In this document: one piece after another, positions 30,439-41,465 of the stretch
How the letters are laid out: every line of letters begins with the position of its first letter
Numbering within the stretch: the first letter of the stretch is position 1
Source: an uncultured Bacteroidales bacterium
GTDB lineage: Bacteria > Bacteroidota > Bacteroidia > Bacteroidales > JAUNSR01
Direction: 5' to 3'
NCBI GenBank assembly: GCA_947074145.1
Contig: CAMTOJ010000001.1
Span: forward strand, 62,001-126,000
DNA length: 64,000 nt
Program-made: the position numbers and the translations under genes
Notes under the pieces: model-generated
What the model was told of the DNA's origin: nothing
Seen by the model: the letters and a program-made list of their open reading frames with translations, nothing else
The model's database searches: none

Positions 30439-31212
30439 ATGAAATATCATAAAAAAATTAATATTAAAATTATATTAGTTCCTATTTGTATACTGCTTTC
30501 TCTTTTTCTGCGTATTTCAATAATTTCACAAGATATTAGTTCTTCTGTAGAACAATCTGTTCTTGAAAATCTTATTGCCCTTCAACTATACAATGATTCA
30601 ATGCTTATTTCTACAAATAATAATGATTCTATTATAATACCATATCGATCGATGGGCGTCATTGAAAAATACCCTGCTCAATCATTATATAAGAAATGGA
30701 CATCTGAGTTTCTTACTCCGCTTTCTTTTAATAGATCCCAAATACCGGATAAATATGAAATTAATCTTGAAGGTTTTTATTTTCCGTCAGATGGTATTGT
30801 TACATCCAAATTTGGAATGAGAAATAAGCGTCCTCATTATGGGATAGATTTAAAAATTAAAATGCACGATACAATAAGAGCTGCTTTTGATGGAAAAGTA
30901 AGATTGGAAAAGTATGAACCTCGAGGTTATGGATATTACATGGTTATAAGACACAATAATGGATTGGAAACAATTTATGCTCATCTTTCTAAGTATCTTG
31001 TTAAAGTAAATCAGCATGTTATCGCAGGTGAGCCAATTGCATTAGGTAATAATACAGGAAGAAGTTCCGGAACTCATTTGCATTTTGAAACTAGATTTAT
31101 GGGGAATCCTATTGATCCTTCCTCGTTGGTTGACTTTAATTCTAAATCATTATTGTCTCAAAGTTATGTATATAATACTCCTAATCGTCAAATTAAACGT
31201 TCCCGGAAGTAA
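30439..31212 (+). CDS. M23-family peptidase (LytM), exported
   Basis: FPSDGIVTSKFGMRNKRPHYGIDLKIKMHDTIRAAFDGKV...GTHLHFETRFMGNPIDP: HxxxD and HxH motifs. Confidence 0.93.
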   Translation: MKYHKKINIKIILVPICILLSLFLRISIISQDISSSVEQSVLENLIALQLYNDSMLISTNNNDSIIIPYRSMGVIEKYPAQSLYKKWTSEFLTPLSFNRSQIPDKYEINLEGFYFPSDGIVTSKFGMRNKRPHYGIDLKIKMHDTIRAAFDGKVRLEKYEPRGYGYYMVIRHNNGLETIYAHLSKYLVKVNQHVIAGEPIALGNNTGRSSGTHLHFETRFMGNPIDPSSLVDFNSKSLLSQSYVYNTPNRQIKRSRK

Positions 31213-31266
31213 ACAATAATTTATTATAAACGTTTTATTAATGAAAATAAATAAATCAGATTAATT

Positions 31267-31638
31267 ATGTCACATTTAAATAAACCACAGATAGATCAAT
31301 CATTTTCTGAAATTAAGAAAATATTAAAGGGATGTGTACCACCTTGTGTGGCAGAGATAGATACTCCTACTCATTATGAATGTATTGCTGATAAAAGCGG
31401 AGAAAAAATCCTCTTTGCTTATGTAGTAGCCCACAGTCATGTTGTTACAATGGGTTTTAATAACTCGATACCGCTTGATGATAAGAAGCAGATTTTTTCA
31501 GAACGTTTATTAAAATCAATACAAGAATTTCATGGACGTATTGAGATCAAAAATGTATTCGATCATGACCTTTCAGATGATATACGAGAATCTATTACAA
31601 AATTGATGTATTATTACACAGACAAAGGTTGGGCTTAA
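31267..31638 (+). CDS. Hypothetical protein, 123 aa
   Basis: Intact ORF between the M23 peptidase and YqgE genes, followed by a terminator; no recognised domain. Confidence 0.6.
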   Translation: MSHLNKPQIDQSFSEIKKILKGCVPPCVAEIDTPTHYECIADKSGEKILFAYVVAHSHVVTMGFNNSIPLDDKKQIFSERLLKSIQEFHGRIEIKNVFDHDLSDDIRESITKLMYYYTDKGWA

Positions 31639-31668
31639 TTTAAGAATTTATTAAAGCAACAATATAAA

Positions 31669-31707
31669 ACACCGGTAATTATACATGAATAATTATCGGT
31701 GCTTTTC
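31669..31707 (+). terminator. Intrinsic terminator
   Basis: acaccggtaattat-acatga-ataattatcggtgctttt. Confidence 0.65.
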
Positions 31708-31781
31708 GTTATAAATCAAAGTAGATATTTGATTATTAATTTTATTTTTTTATATTAGTTATAAATCTAACACCGATACAC

Positions 31782-32381
31782 ATGATTATTAATTCCGATA
31801 TATTTAAAGTTAAATGCAACAACCTCATTCCCTACAAAGGATGTTTGCTTATTTCTGATCCTTTTTTGCATGAAAAGCATTTCAACCGTTCTGTAATTCT
31901 TATGATTGAATATGAAGAACAAGGAGGAATGGGACTTATCCTTAACAAAGAAAGTAATCTTACTTTAGATATGGTAATTCAGGATTTGGGAGCAAAAGAA
32001 GAGATTCCTCTATTCTGTGGCGGACCTGTAAGTAAAGATCGTCTTTTCTATATACATTCTCTTGGAAATCTAATTCCGGGATCAATAAGAATTGGAGAAA
32101 ATCTTTATATAGATGGTGATTTCGAGATAATGTTAAGTTATATCAGATCCGGAAATAAAATAAATGGAGTTATTAAATTCTTTGTCGGATATTCAGGTTG
32201 GGATTTTGATCAATTGAATAAAGAGATTGAAGATAAGTCTTGGGTAGTTGCTAAGAAATCTCAAAAACTAAATATACTGAACAATGAGAATAGCGATAAT
32301 CTATGGAAAGAGTCTTTGCTAAATCTTAATACGAGTTATCATAAATGGATAAATTTTCCTATAAATCCTTCGCTTAATTGA
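31782..32381 (+). CDS. YqgE/AlgH family protein
   Basis: YKGCLLISDPFLHEKHFNRSVILMIEYEEQGGMGLILNKESNLTLDMV...FCGGPVSKDRLFYIH. Confidence 0.92.
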   Translation: MIINSDIFKVKCNNLIPYKGCLLISDPFLHEKHFNRSVILMIEYEEQGGMGLILNKESNLTLDMVIQDLGAKEEIPLFCGGPVSKDRLFYIHSLGNLIPGSIRIGENLYIDGDFEIMLSYIRSGNKINGVIKFFVGYSGWDFDQLNKEIEDKSWVVAKKSQKLNILNNENSDNLWKESLLNLNTSYHKWINFPINPSLN

Positions 32382-32384
32382 TAA

Positions 32385-32906
32385 CTATTCTTCCGATAGA
32401 ATTTGCATTAGATATACATTATAATATCTTTTATTAAACCTAAACCATTCTTTTAACTCTGCAGAACAAGAGAATCCTACATTTCTGAAAAGTTTTAAAC
32501 TTGGGATATTATCCTCGGGAATATATGCATATAGCATATTTAAGGATAAATATTTAAAACAATATTCCAATGTCAATTTCAGAGTGGAATAAGCATATCC
32601 TTGGTTTTGATTTTCTTTATCTATTACAATTCCAATTGCACATTTGGAGTTAAAGTTGTCAAAATCATAAAGATCTACCATTCCCACTGGCTTTTCTGTT
32701 TCTTTTAACACGACCATAAACCTCAATTGCTTGGTCTGATATATATCTCCATTCCCATTTCTTATGAATTGGATCAATGAATGTTTAGAATATGGAGATA
32801 TCGTTTGAGAATATTTCCATAAAGAAGAATCATTTTCTATCCTGAAAATAAAATCAATATCGTGGGGTTCTGGAGCTCTTAAATATATTCTATTATCTTG
32901 AAGCAT
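32385..32906 (-). CDS. GNAT-family N-acetyltransferase (RimJ/RimL-like)
   Basis: IYLRAPEPHDIDFIFRIENDSSLW...GIVIDKENQNQGYAYSTLKLTLEYCF. Confidence 0.88.
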   Translation of the reverse strand: MLQDNRIYLRAPEPHDIDFIFRIENDSSLWKYSQTISPYSKHSLIQFIRNGNGDIYQTKQLRFMVVLKETEKPVGMVDLYDFDNFNSKCAIGIVIDKENQNQGYAYSTLKLTLEYCFKYLSLNMLYAYIPEDNIPSLKLFRNVGFSCSAELKEWFRFNKRYYNVYLMQILSEE

Positions 32907-34110
32907 GAATATTGTTATTAAATTTCATTCCCGGAGAAATGACAGTCTGTGATTTTTTGAGATGTATTGAAAAGGTTAATTTTAACTCACCAAGGTTCTC
33001 TATTATATTGATTATTTCATCATTCTTATAAATAGAATCAGATAATATAATATCTGTAATATTTTTATCTTTTATCAGATCATTAAATTTTGATATATCT
33101 AATTTGAAATTCTCAAGAGAAACAGAATTGATATATATATCAGATTTTTTTATAATCTCCTTAATTATTGTAGATTCTTCATTGTCAGAAACGATTAGAA
33201 TATTACAATCCTCCGGTTTAGATGGAGATATTTTTTCCGAAATTCGATAAAATACACGATATATACCAGAAAGGAATCCACGAAATAGGATAGCAAAGCG
33301 AATAAAGAATGTATATATATATGAAGTATCAGAATTATGTTTCTTAAAGAAAATATCCATGGCTTCATAAAATATTTTCACATATTTAATTGAATGTTTA
33401 GGTGTACTTTCCCCTTTATAATGAATGATTGGAGATGGTAAGTAATAGTTTTCATATCCTCCTTGTATCACTCTGTATGATATATCGATATCTTCTCCAT
33501 ACATAAAGAATGATTCGTCAAGCATACCTATCTTTTCGATAACATCTTTTCTAAAAAGCATAAACGCACCTGCTAGAATATCTATCTTGTGAATTTTATT
33601 TTTATTTAAATATCCTAAACTATAACGGCTAAAAATTTTAGAATGTGGAAAAAAGGCTGAAAGACCAAATACTTTGCAAAATGAAACCCAGGGAGTTGGG
33701 ATACTTCTTTTAGATTCAGGAAGAAATCGTCCTGTAGCGTCAATCATTTTTACACCAAGTGCACCAGCTTTTTTATTAGAATTCATGAAATTGATAGTCT
33801 CATGAAGTGTTGATTCCCCTATTAATGTGTCAGGATTCAATAAAAGAATAAATTCCCCTTTTGCTAATTTTATTGCTTGATTGTTTGCTTTTGCAAAACC
33901 TACATTATCTGAATTTTCTATGAAAAATACATCAGGAAAACGTTCTTTCAAATATAATATTGAATCATCTTCCGAATTATTGTCAACTACAAAAATCTCT
34001 CTTTCAATATCAGAAGTTGCATTATACACCGAAAGAAGAGATTGTTCAAGAAAAAATTTTACTTTATAATTTACTATTATTATGCTAATTTTCATTTTCG
34101 TTTTTCTCAT
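32893..34110 (-). CDS. Family 2 glycosyltransferase
   Basis: ISIIIVNYKVKFFLEQSLLSVYNAT...FVVDNNSEDDSI...GEFILLLNPDTL...FFMYGEDIDISYRV. Confidence 0.92.
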   Translation of the reverse strand: MRKTKMKISIIIVNYKVKFFLEQSLLSVYNATSDIEREIFVVDNNSEDDSILYLKERFPDVFFIENSDNVGFAKANNQAIKLAKGEFILLLNPDTLIGESTLHETINFMNSNKKAGALGVKMIDATGRFLPESKRSIPTPWVSFCKVFGLSAFFPHSKIFSRYSLGYLNKNKIHKIDILAGAFMLFRKDVIEKIGMLDESFFMYGEDIDISYRVIQGGYENYYLPSPIIHYKGESTPKHSIKYVKIFYEAMDIFFKKHNSDTSYIYTFFIRFAILFRGFLSGIYRVFYRISEKISPSKPEDCNILIVSDNEESTIIKEIIKKSDIYINSVSLENFKLDISKFNDLIKDKNITDIILSDSIYKNDEIINIIENLGELKLTFSIHLKKSQTVISPGMKFNNNIHASR

Positions 34111-34124
34111 GTAACAGAAATAAA

Positions 34125-34574
34125 TTATTCAGTAATTCCTGATAGATCTGAGCTTATGCGCTTCGTGGTAGGAAAAAAGAATATTGTAGTAAGATAAATA
34201 AGGCAACTACAAATAAGACAAGACCCTTTCCCAAGAAACATAAATATAACCAAATTCAATATTATTACACTTCCCAATAATAATAATCTTTGTACTGAAA
34301 AGCATTTGTATAACTTTTGCTTCTCTTCCATATCTGTATTATCATTAAGAAGATTAATTTTTTTGGAAAAATATTTCAAAGAGAACGGGATTGTAGCAAG
34401 ATTCATTACTATCATTATTGATTCTAAAGATATCTTGACCTCTTCGTTTGTAGTATTAATTTGAAATATATTCGCAATAAATGCAAATGTAACAGTTATT
34501 ATTATGAAAAAAAGATAAAACAAACGTATTTGTTTCACTAATGACATAATATTAGATTTATTAAATGAATTCAT
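34125..34574 (-). CDS. Hypothetical membrane protein
   Basis: 149 aa with about four hydrophobic segments; lies between recR and the GT2 gene. Confidence 0.65.
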   Translation of the reverse strand: MNSFNKSNIMSLVKQIRLFYLFFIIITVTFAFIANIFQINTTNEEVKISLESIMIVMNLATIPFSLKYFSKKINLLNDNTDMEEKQKLYKCFSVQRLLLLGSVIILNLVIFMFLGKGSCLICSCLIYLTTIFFFPTTKRISSDLSGITE

Positions 34575-34595
34575 AATAATGATTTTGGTAATAAA

Positions 34596-35288
34596 TTAAA
34601 CTTTAAAGGCATCTGTAAACAAGGTTCTGTTTAGTATTGATCTTCCTAAAGTTATTTCATCAGCATATTCGATTTCGTCACCAATAGAGATTCCTCGTGC
34701 TATTATTGAAATCTTAATATCAAAAGGCGCAAGTTTACGAAATATATAAAAATTCGTAGTATCTCCCTCCATTGTTGTACTTAATGCTAAAATAACCTCT
34801 TTAATGGTTCCTGATTTGACTCTTTCCACCAATGAGTCAATGTTAAGATCAGAAGGTCCAACCCCATCCATTGGTGATATTATTCCCCCTAATACATGAT
34901 ACATTCCTCTAAATTGTCTTGTATTATCAATTACCATTACTTCCTTTACGTTTTCTACAACACATAGAATTGAGGGATCTCTCTCTTTATCGGAACAAAG
35001 TGAGCAAATATCTGTATCAGATATATTATGACATATTTTACAGTATTTAACCTCGGTACATAACTTTGAAATAGATTCTCCAAAGTTCACAGCACTAGCA
35101 GTTTCCTGTCTTAATAAGTGTAAAACAAGTCTTAATGCAGTTTTTCTACCGATACCGGGTAATTTTGAAAATTCATTTACGGCGTCCTCTAATAATAGCG
35201 ATGGAAATTTTTGATACATGCTAACAATAATGCTATAGTTCTCTATATATTTAGGCCTGTGATTTATTAATGCCCATTTGATATACAA
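34596..35288 (-). CDS. recR: Recombination mediator RecR
   Basis: [43 protein letters not shown] zinc finger, [27 protein letters not shown]. The true start is probably internal (MYQKFPS). Confidence 0.95.
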   Translation of the reverse strand: MYIKWALINHRPKYIENYSIIVSMYQKFPSLLLEDAVNEFSKLPGIGRKTALRLVLHLLRQETASAVNFGESISKLCTEVKYCKICHNISDTDICSLCSDKERDPSILCVVENVKEVMVIDNTRQFRGMYHVLGGIISPMDGVGPSDLNIDSLVERVKSGTIKEVILALSTTMEGDTTNFYIFRKLAPFDIKISIIARGISIGDEIEYADEITLGRSILNRTLFTDAFKV

Positions 35289-35586
35289 ATGTAGATATAT
35301 CTTTTATAATCTGACGACAATTTTAAGATAATTGAGGCTTTATTATCGCTCCACAACTATATGCCGATGATATGATATAAAAGTTTATAATTAATACTCT
35401 CATTTTATTTTTGAAAACTTTTTGAATTTTTACCTTGTTGAATTGTTATAGAATTAATTTACAAATGATAACAATTTGTTAATTAATATACATTAAATCA
35501 TATAAAACCTTTAAATTATGAATATTTTATTATGATCTTTTACGATATTAATAAAGAGGTCATTCTAAAAGGTATCAAAATATATA

Positions 35587-35594
35587 TATCTTTG
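35587..35594 (+). promoter_or_regulatory. Bacteroidetes -7 box for rnpB
   Basis: TATCTTTG (TAnnTTTG) ending 5 nt before the predicted 5' end of the RNase P RNA. Confidence 0.6.
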
Positions 35595-35598
35595 CACT

Positions 35599-35944
35599 AA
35601 CAGTAGGATGATCTGTCGCTCAACTTGGTTGGGAGGAAAGTCCGGGCAACGCAGAGCACCATACTTCTTAACGGGAAGTAGTCAGTGATGGTTAAGTAAT
35701 GTAACAGAAAATAACCGCCTGATTTCAGGTAAGGGTGAAAAGGTGAGGTAAGAGCTCACCGGGTAGTATGGCAACATATTACGCCGTACATCTTATGGGT
35801 TGTAAGGTCATGTATACCGACGTATAAGGATTGCTCGTCCGATGTCGGGGGGTAGACCGCTAGAACTATATGGTGACATATAGTCAAGACAAATGACAGA
35901 TACCTTTTCTTAAGGGACAGAACCCGGCTCATATTCCTACTGTT
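35599..35944 (+). ncRNA. rnpB: RNase P RNA, bacterial type A-like
   Basis: aacagtaggatgatctgtcgctc...gaggaaagtccgggcaacgcagagcacc...agggtgaaaaggtgaggtaagagctcaccg...gggtagaccgctagaac...acagaacccggctcatattcctactgtt: conserved RNase P core with 5'/3' P1 pairing (cagtagg/cctactg). Confidence 0.95.
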
Positions 35945-35962
35945 TTTTAATATTATTCTATT

Positions 35963-37321
35963 ATGAAAAACAATAAATCTGAATCCAGAATAAAAATTTT
36001 CATTGACAAAATCCGAAAAGTTTGGCATTTCTTCACCTACGGAATCTGGAGAATAACAGAACATGAAGTTTCCGGGATAAAAGAACATCTCGTAAACATA
36101 GCCAAAACAATTATACTTACCATCCGTTTTTTTATAAGTGACGGTTTATCTCAAAAAGCTTCTGCTCTTACGTACAACACTCTTTTAGCTATTGTTCCTG
36201 TTCTTGCTTTAATTCTTGCTATTTCTAAAGGATTTGGATTCCAAGATTTATTGGAACAACAATTAACTCAATTTTTTCCACGTCAGGAAGATATTATAAC
36301 AAAGGTATTTGAATTCGTTACAAATTATATAAACCAGACAAAAAATGGTTTATTTGTAGGAATAGGATTAGTTTTCCTTATCTGGACCATAATTGGCCTT
36401 ATCGGAAATATAGAACTAGCCTTTAACCATATCTGGCAAATAAAAAGATCAAGAACTTATTTTAGAAAGTTTACTGATTATCTCTCCACTCTTCTAATCT
36501 TACCTATATTGATGGTAGTCTCAAGTGGATTATCAATTTTTATAACTACAAGCATAAAACTCCCTTATTTCCAGTTTATATTTGACCCAATAAGTGTAAT
36601 GATTTTTAGATTAGCTCCTTATGTCATTACAAGTATCTTATTTACTATACTGTTTATTATTATACCTAATACCCGAGTTCGTTTTCTTAATGCCTTTTGG
36701 GCCGGAATAGTTTCAGGTATTGCATTTCAGATATTCCAGGGGTTTTATATAAGAGGTCAAATATGGGTCTCAAAGTATAACGCAATATATGGTAGTTTTG
36801 CCGCTCTCCCATTATTATTATTATGGGTTCAATTATCATGGCTTATTTGCCTTTTTGGCGCTGAACTAGCATATGCATCTCAGAATATCAAGAATTTCAG
36901 TTTTGAACAAGATGCAAATAATATAAGCAGAAGATATCATGATTTTGTTTTGATACTTATAGCGACGTTAATTGTTAAAAGGTTCCAAAATGATCTGCCA
37001 CCTCTTAACAGCGAAGAGATTAGTTCTCTATACAAGATCCCATCCAAATTAACATCACAAATACTTCAAAAACTTGTCGATATAGGCATTGTTCGGGAAG
37101 TTGTTAATGACAACGAAAGAATACATGCCTGGCAACCGGCTATGGATATCCATCAAATCTCAGTAGGATTAGTCCTTGATCGACTGGAGAAATTCGGATC
37201 TGAGAATTTTGAAATAGATCGGACTAATGAATTTAGTAAAGAGTGGGAAGCCCTTATAGAAGCAAGTAAAGCGCAACGTGAAACTACCGAGAATATTCTT
37301 CTTATGGATTTACACGATTAA
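35963..37321 (+). CDS. YihY/BrkB-like inner membrane protein
   Basis: DGLSQKASALTYNTLLAIVPVLALILAISKGFG...LLLLWVQLSWLICLFGAELAYA, plus a C-terminal winged-helix-like segment. Confidence 0.9.
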   Translation: MKNNKSESRIKIFIDKIRKVWHFFTYGIWRITEHEVSGIKEHLVNIAKTIILTIRFFISDGLSQKASALTYNTLLAIVPVLALILAISKGFGFQDLLEQQLTQFFPRQEDIITKVFEFVTNYINQTKNGLFVGIGLVFLIWTIIGLIGNIELAFNHIWQIKRSRTYFRKFTDYLSTLLILPILMVVSSGLSIFITTSIKLPYFQFIFDPISVMIFRLAPYVITSILFTILFIIIPNTRVRFLNAFWAGIVSGIAFQIFQGFYIRGQIWVSKYNAIYGSFAALPLLLLWVQLSWLICLFGAELAYASQNIKNFSFEQDANNISRRYHDFVLILIATLIVKRFQNDLPPLNSEEISSLYKIPSKLTSQILQKLVDIGIVREVVNDNERIHAWQPAMDIHQISVGLVLDRLEKFGSENFEIDRTNEFSKEWEALIEASKAQRETTENILLMDLHD

Positions 37322-37323
37322 TC

Positions 37324-39648
37324 TTATCTACAGAATTTAGGAGTATTCAATAAGAATCCAATATTCAAGCCGAAATTAAAATTGCCCTTTGGTGCGCTAT
37401 AATAATTTACGAAAGCTGAGATAGTGGAAAAAGGTAACGAACATACTGCCGAAATTTCAGCTATATACTTAGGTTTAAGCGTGAAGTCTGTATATTCTGC
37501 AATATTATTAGCTCCCTGTTTAATCTGTATCAATGGCTGGAAAGCATATCCCTCAGCTCTTAAATGAAAAATATCGTTCAATTTGAATATTGGTTTCAAT
37601 CCAAGTGCGATATAATTATTAGCCCTATAATATTCATTAAAAACTGTTTGACTATGTAATGTAGGATTAAAAGCAGCAGCTTGAATTATTGTTGCTGTAT
37701 AATTTGAAAACACAGGTTTGGAAGATAAATTTACATCAGCATCCAATCCTAACCTGAATTGTTTATTCAACTTAATATATTTTTCAAATTGATAATTAGT
37801 CTGTAACCAAAATTTATTTGATTCCTTATGTATATTTTGTGGAGATGTAAAATCTCTATTCTGAGAAGGTGTATACTTATCTTCTCCTCCAAATACACCT
37901 ACTCTTAGTAAATGTCTGTATCCACTTGTTGGAAAATCTCTCACAAGAATCCTATTTATATCCAATTCGATTCCTGCATTCCATAATTTGTATTCACTTC
38001 TGTCAGAACTATAATTTGCAAAATTAACCTGATTATTCTGATAATATTCGTCTCTAATATATGCCACACCTCCTGTATATATCAATTTTCCTGAATTTCC
38101 TATGCCTGTACCCAGATTTAGACGTAAATATGTTTCATCCTCTTTTATAAAACATGGAGATTCATTTAGAGAGAATAACCTTTCACTTTCATAAAATTTC
38201 TGATTCCAATAGGCTACTTTAACTTCAAGAGACTTAGGATTTTTACGTGCAATCATAACTTTGGCATTAAGATCCACGGTATTGTATGTTCTACCTATTT
38301 GAGTTCCCAATCCAAAATCAAAAGCATAAAGATTCAACATACGATAATCCAGACCTAAATATATTCTATTGGCATTTGTCGAGGTAATCAATCCCCCAAG
38401 TGCAACTTCAATATTATTATTAAGTTTCAAATCCATATTTAGCGTATGTCCGGCAGAATCATTATCGCTAACCCATGCACGTATATCTTCTACTTTTGAA
38501 TCTGAGAATAAACCGAAATACGCTTTTTCAGCCTCCTCCATTGTTATTTCCTTGTTTTTATTATTTTGGAATCGTTTCTCAACATATGCCTCTTGGGATT
38601 TATTCAAACCCTGAAGTTTAATATCGGCAAAAGTGGTTACAGGATCCTGGCTCTTATAAATTTCTCTATTCAAGTTAACCTGTTCCTTGCTGACTTCTCG
38701 ATCTACCCTATTCTTAATGTAATCAATATACTCAAGAGCACCTTCATATCCTATATCAAAAATCTCTTTAGCCCTATTCATCTCAAGCAGAGAAACATCA
38801 TCAAGCTCATATTTTATAGCCAATCCGTCTATTGAATCTATATCATAATCAGTTTTTTGCATCACCATATTGTCTATCTGCCCCATAAGATCACCCTCTT
38901 GTGGTTTGTCTGGATTTTTAGATACAACACTACCTACTATGAAATCCGGTGCAAATTCATCTTTCATCACTTTTACCGGAAAATTATCATATATTCCACC
39001 GTCATATACTAATACTCCATTGAGTTCAATAGGTTTAAAAACAAAAGGAAAAGACATAGACGCTCTTACAGCATCACCCAAATCCCCTTTTCCACTTATT
39101 ATCGCTTTTTTATTATAAACATCAGACGATACTGTTCTTATTGGAACAAATAATTTATTGAAATCACCGTTTGTTCTTGATGTGGCATGAGAGAAAAGTT
39201 TTATGAATGCAAAATTCATAGGTTGCGGTTTAATAAGACTCTCAGGTAAAAATTTGGGTTTTGGTTTAAGATTAAGAGAATCTTTCAATGGAATCTTCAC
39301 ACTAAAAAATCCGGGTGTTGGTTCCGATTGCAAGAATGAATTGATCATTTTATCATCAAATTTACCCGTTTGCCAAAGTCTAAATTCATCAGAAAGTATC
39401 AATTCTATCATTTGTTCCGGAGTGTAACCCATCGCATATAAAGATGCGACAATTGCACCCATAGATGTTCCCGTTATATAATCAATAGGAATATTATTAT
39501 CTTCAAGAGCCTGAATTAACCCGATATGAGCAATACCTCTTGCTCCTCCGCCACTCAAAACCAGTCCGACTCGTTGAGCTGAGATATTCAAAAAAGATAA
39601 GAATACAAGAAGAGATACTAATACACGTTTATTTAATTCTTTAAGCAT
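37324..39648 (-). CDS. Patatin-like phospholipase with C-terminal outer-membrane barrel
   Basis: RVGLVLSGGGARGIAHIGLIQALEDNNIPIDYITGTSMGAIVASLYAMGY (GXSXG), VYDGGIYDNFPV (DG), C-terminal beta-rich region. Confidence 0.93.
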   Translation of the reverse strand: MLKELNKRVLVSLLVFLSFLNISAQRVGLVLSGGGARGIAHIGLIQALEDNNIPIDYITGTSMGAIVASLYAMGYTPEQMIELILSDEFRLWQTGKFDDKMINSFLQSEPTPGFFSVKIPLKDSLNLKPKPKFLPESLIKPQPMNFAFIKLFSHATSRTNGDFNKLFVPIRTVSSDVYNKKAIISGKGDLGDAVRASMSFPFVFKPIELNGVLVYDGGIYDNFPVKVMKDEFAPDFIVGSVVSKNPDKPQEGDLMGQIDNMVMQKTDYDIDSIDGLAIKYELDDVSLLEMNRAKEIFDIGYEGALEYIDYIKNRVDREVSKEQVNLNREIYKSQDPVTTFADIKLQGLNKSQEAYVEKRFQNNKNKEITMEEAEKAYFGLFSDSKVEDIRAWVSDNDSAGHTLNMDLKLNNNIEVALGGLITSTNANRIYLGLDYRMLNLYAFDFGLGTQIGRTYNTVDLNAKVMIARKNPKSLEVKVAYWNQKFYESERLFSLNESPCFIKEDETYLRLNLGTGIGNSGKLIYTGGVAYIRDEYYQNNQVNFANYSSDRSEYKLWNAGIELDINRILVRDFPTSGYRHLLRVGVFGGEDKYTPSQNRDFTSPQNIHKESNKFWLQTNYQFEKYIKLNKQFRLGLDADVNLSSKPVFSNYTATIIQAAAFNPTLHSQTVFNEYYRANNYIALGLKPIFKLNDIFHLRAEGYAFQPLIQIKQGANNIAEYTDFTLKPKYIAEISAVCSLPFSTISAFVNYYSAPKGNFNFGLNIGFLLNTPKFCR

Positions 39649-39791
39649 AAGTCAGTGTAAAAAAATAATCTATAGAATTGTTATACAAAACTATAGATTA
39701 TAATATTGAAAATTATTTAAATATCTCTATTAATTTGGTCATATTTACGTTAATATCAACAAAAAAATACCCAAAATATAAATAATCTATC

Positions 39792-41261
39792 TTATTTGGA
39801 AATATATGTATCAGCAATAGCTGCGTTATATTTTTTTCTTTTCAATGAAGATATAGATCTTGTTGCTTTTTTATTTATATAAACAGATTGTTTTTCAGTC
39901 TGATTATTTATACTTTTTGTTGTGGCTCCATTTATTTTTTCATCAATAATAAATTCGATAATTTTATCCTCCTTTGTTCCGAATTCACCCCAATACCATC
40001 CATAATTTTCTCCGTCAAATTCATCAATTTTGTAATCAGGAGCAAATCCGGATCCATAATTACCATCGTCGTTCATATTACAAACTTTTCCGGTAATTGG
40101 TTGGATCTCCCATTTTAATCCCTCATTAACAAAGTTATTTGAAGCCAGGTTTTTTCCTTCTGATCTTGTACCCACTGTATATACATTTAGATTAGAAAAT
40201 GGCTTTAGCCCATTAATCAGAGCCTCACTTGCTGAAGCTGTATATTCGGAAATGATGAAATAGATATCATTTAAATCAAGATAACCGAGATTATTTTCAT
40301 TTATTTTAAATACGTTATTACTATAAGGAGATTGTGAATTTCTTATTACTTTACAAAATATATTTTCTTTATGTTCTTCGCGAGACATAAGTGATGCCAA
40401 ATGTTGAGCACATGACAAATATCCACCCCCATTATATCTCAAATCTATAATAAGTTTTGTAACATTTTCATTTTTAAAATTTGAGAATATTTTTGTCAAT
40501 TGATTATTATATTCTACATTTTCATAACTGTCAGGACCTGTAGTAAAATGAGTATAAGCTAAATATCCTACATTACAACTTTCTTCATTAAATATTGTAT
40601 TCTTAACTATAGGGTTGTCATAGGTAATTTCTGATTTAGCCAATTGAATGTCATAAATTTTCGGAGAATAATTGCCTGTTGATTCGTCAATTGTTAACTC
40701 CCCGTAATCAATTACTGTGACCAACTTGGCATCTCCACTTAAAAATTGTTCTATATCATCTATGGTTGTTATCTTTTCACCATTATTGAGAGCTATCCAA
40801 TGCCCCCTTTTAATCCCTGATTTTTCGGCTGCTGATCCAGGAAGAGTATACATTACTCTAAGCTCATATCTGTTCTCATTAGTGATTTTATATGCCACGA
40901 ATTCAATACCATAGGTGTCTTTATTTGTATGAGATGTTTTTGTTGTATTATTATCTATTATATATGAATAATAATATTCATTTCCATTGGTATCCTTTCT
41001 TTTCTCATTATCTGATATCAATAAACTAAAAAAAGTCATTGGCTCAGCATTAGATCTATAATCCCCAAAGTCTTTTATCTCATCAAGCCAAAGATATTGT
41101 TGCTTCATTGTATTATGAACCCAACGGTTTACTTTGCTATTTGCTGTTTCCCCAAGAGCATCTTCGTCACCAAGAGTATCTGATTTTTCGCATGCTCCAA
41201 AGAACAATGTAGAAAATAACATGATATACCCTAATCTTCCATATTTTGATAATATATTCAT
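39792..41261 (-). CDS. S41-family peptidase (PDZ plus tail-specific protease), lipoprotein
   Basis: FFGACEKSD lipobox; PGSAAEKSGIKRGHWIALNNGEKI PDZ; LIIDLRYNGGGYLSCAQHLASLM; FIISEYTASASEALINGL catalytic Ser. Confidence 0.92.
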   Translation of the reverse strand: MNILSKYGRLGYIMLFSTLFFGACEKSDTLGDEDALGETANSKVNRWVHNTMKQQYLWLDEIKDFGDYRSNAEPMTFFSLLISDNEKRKDTNGNEYYYSYIIDNNTTKTSHTNKDTYGIEFVAYKITNENRYELRVMYTLPGSAAEKSGIKRGHWIALNNGEKITTIDDIEQFLSGDAKLVTVIDYGELTIDESTGNYSPKIYDIQLAKSEITYDNPIVKNTIFNEESCNVGYLAYTHFTTGPDSYENVEYNNQLTKIFSNFKNENVTKLIIDLRYNGGGYLSCAQHLASLMSREEHKENIFCKVIRNSQSPYSNNVFKINENNLGYLDLNDIYFIISEYTASASEALINGLKPFSNLNVYTVGTRSEGKNLASNNFVNEGLKWEIQPITGKVCNMNDDGNYGSGFAPDYKIDEFDGENYGWYWGEFGTKEDKIIEFIIDEKINGATTKSINNQTEKQSVYINKKATRSISSLKRKKYNAAIADTYISK

Positions 41262-41400
41262 TATTAAAAAATATTATTGTTTTAGTTATGTCAAAGATAA
41301 ATCTTTCACAACATTTACAGCTTTTTTTATTGCAAAGAAGTGCTGCTTAAAAATATAAAAAGTTGTAAATTATATATAAAACTCAATTGTGATATATGAA

Positions 41401-41437
41401 TTAATCCCAAAAGTTTATGTTCAACTTTTGGGATTAA
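41401..41437. terminator. Perfect 15-bp hairpin downstream of phoH, possible terminator
   Basis: ttaatcccaaaagtt-tatgttc-aacttttgggattaa; no strong U-run. Confidence 0.5.
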
Positions 41438-41465
41438 TTTAATTGTATATGAATCTTATGTAAAT

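Noticed and set aside
41401-41437. 15-bp perfect palindrome as a novel element
   Set aside because: Lies just downstream of phoH in a typical terminator position; listed as a possible terminator with low confidence because the U-run is weak.
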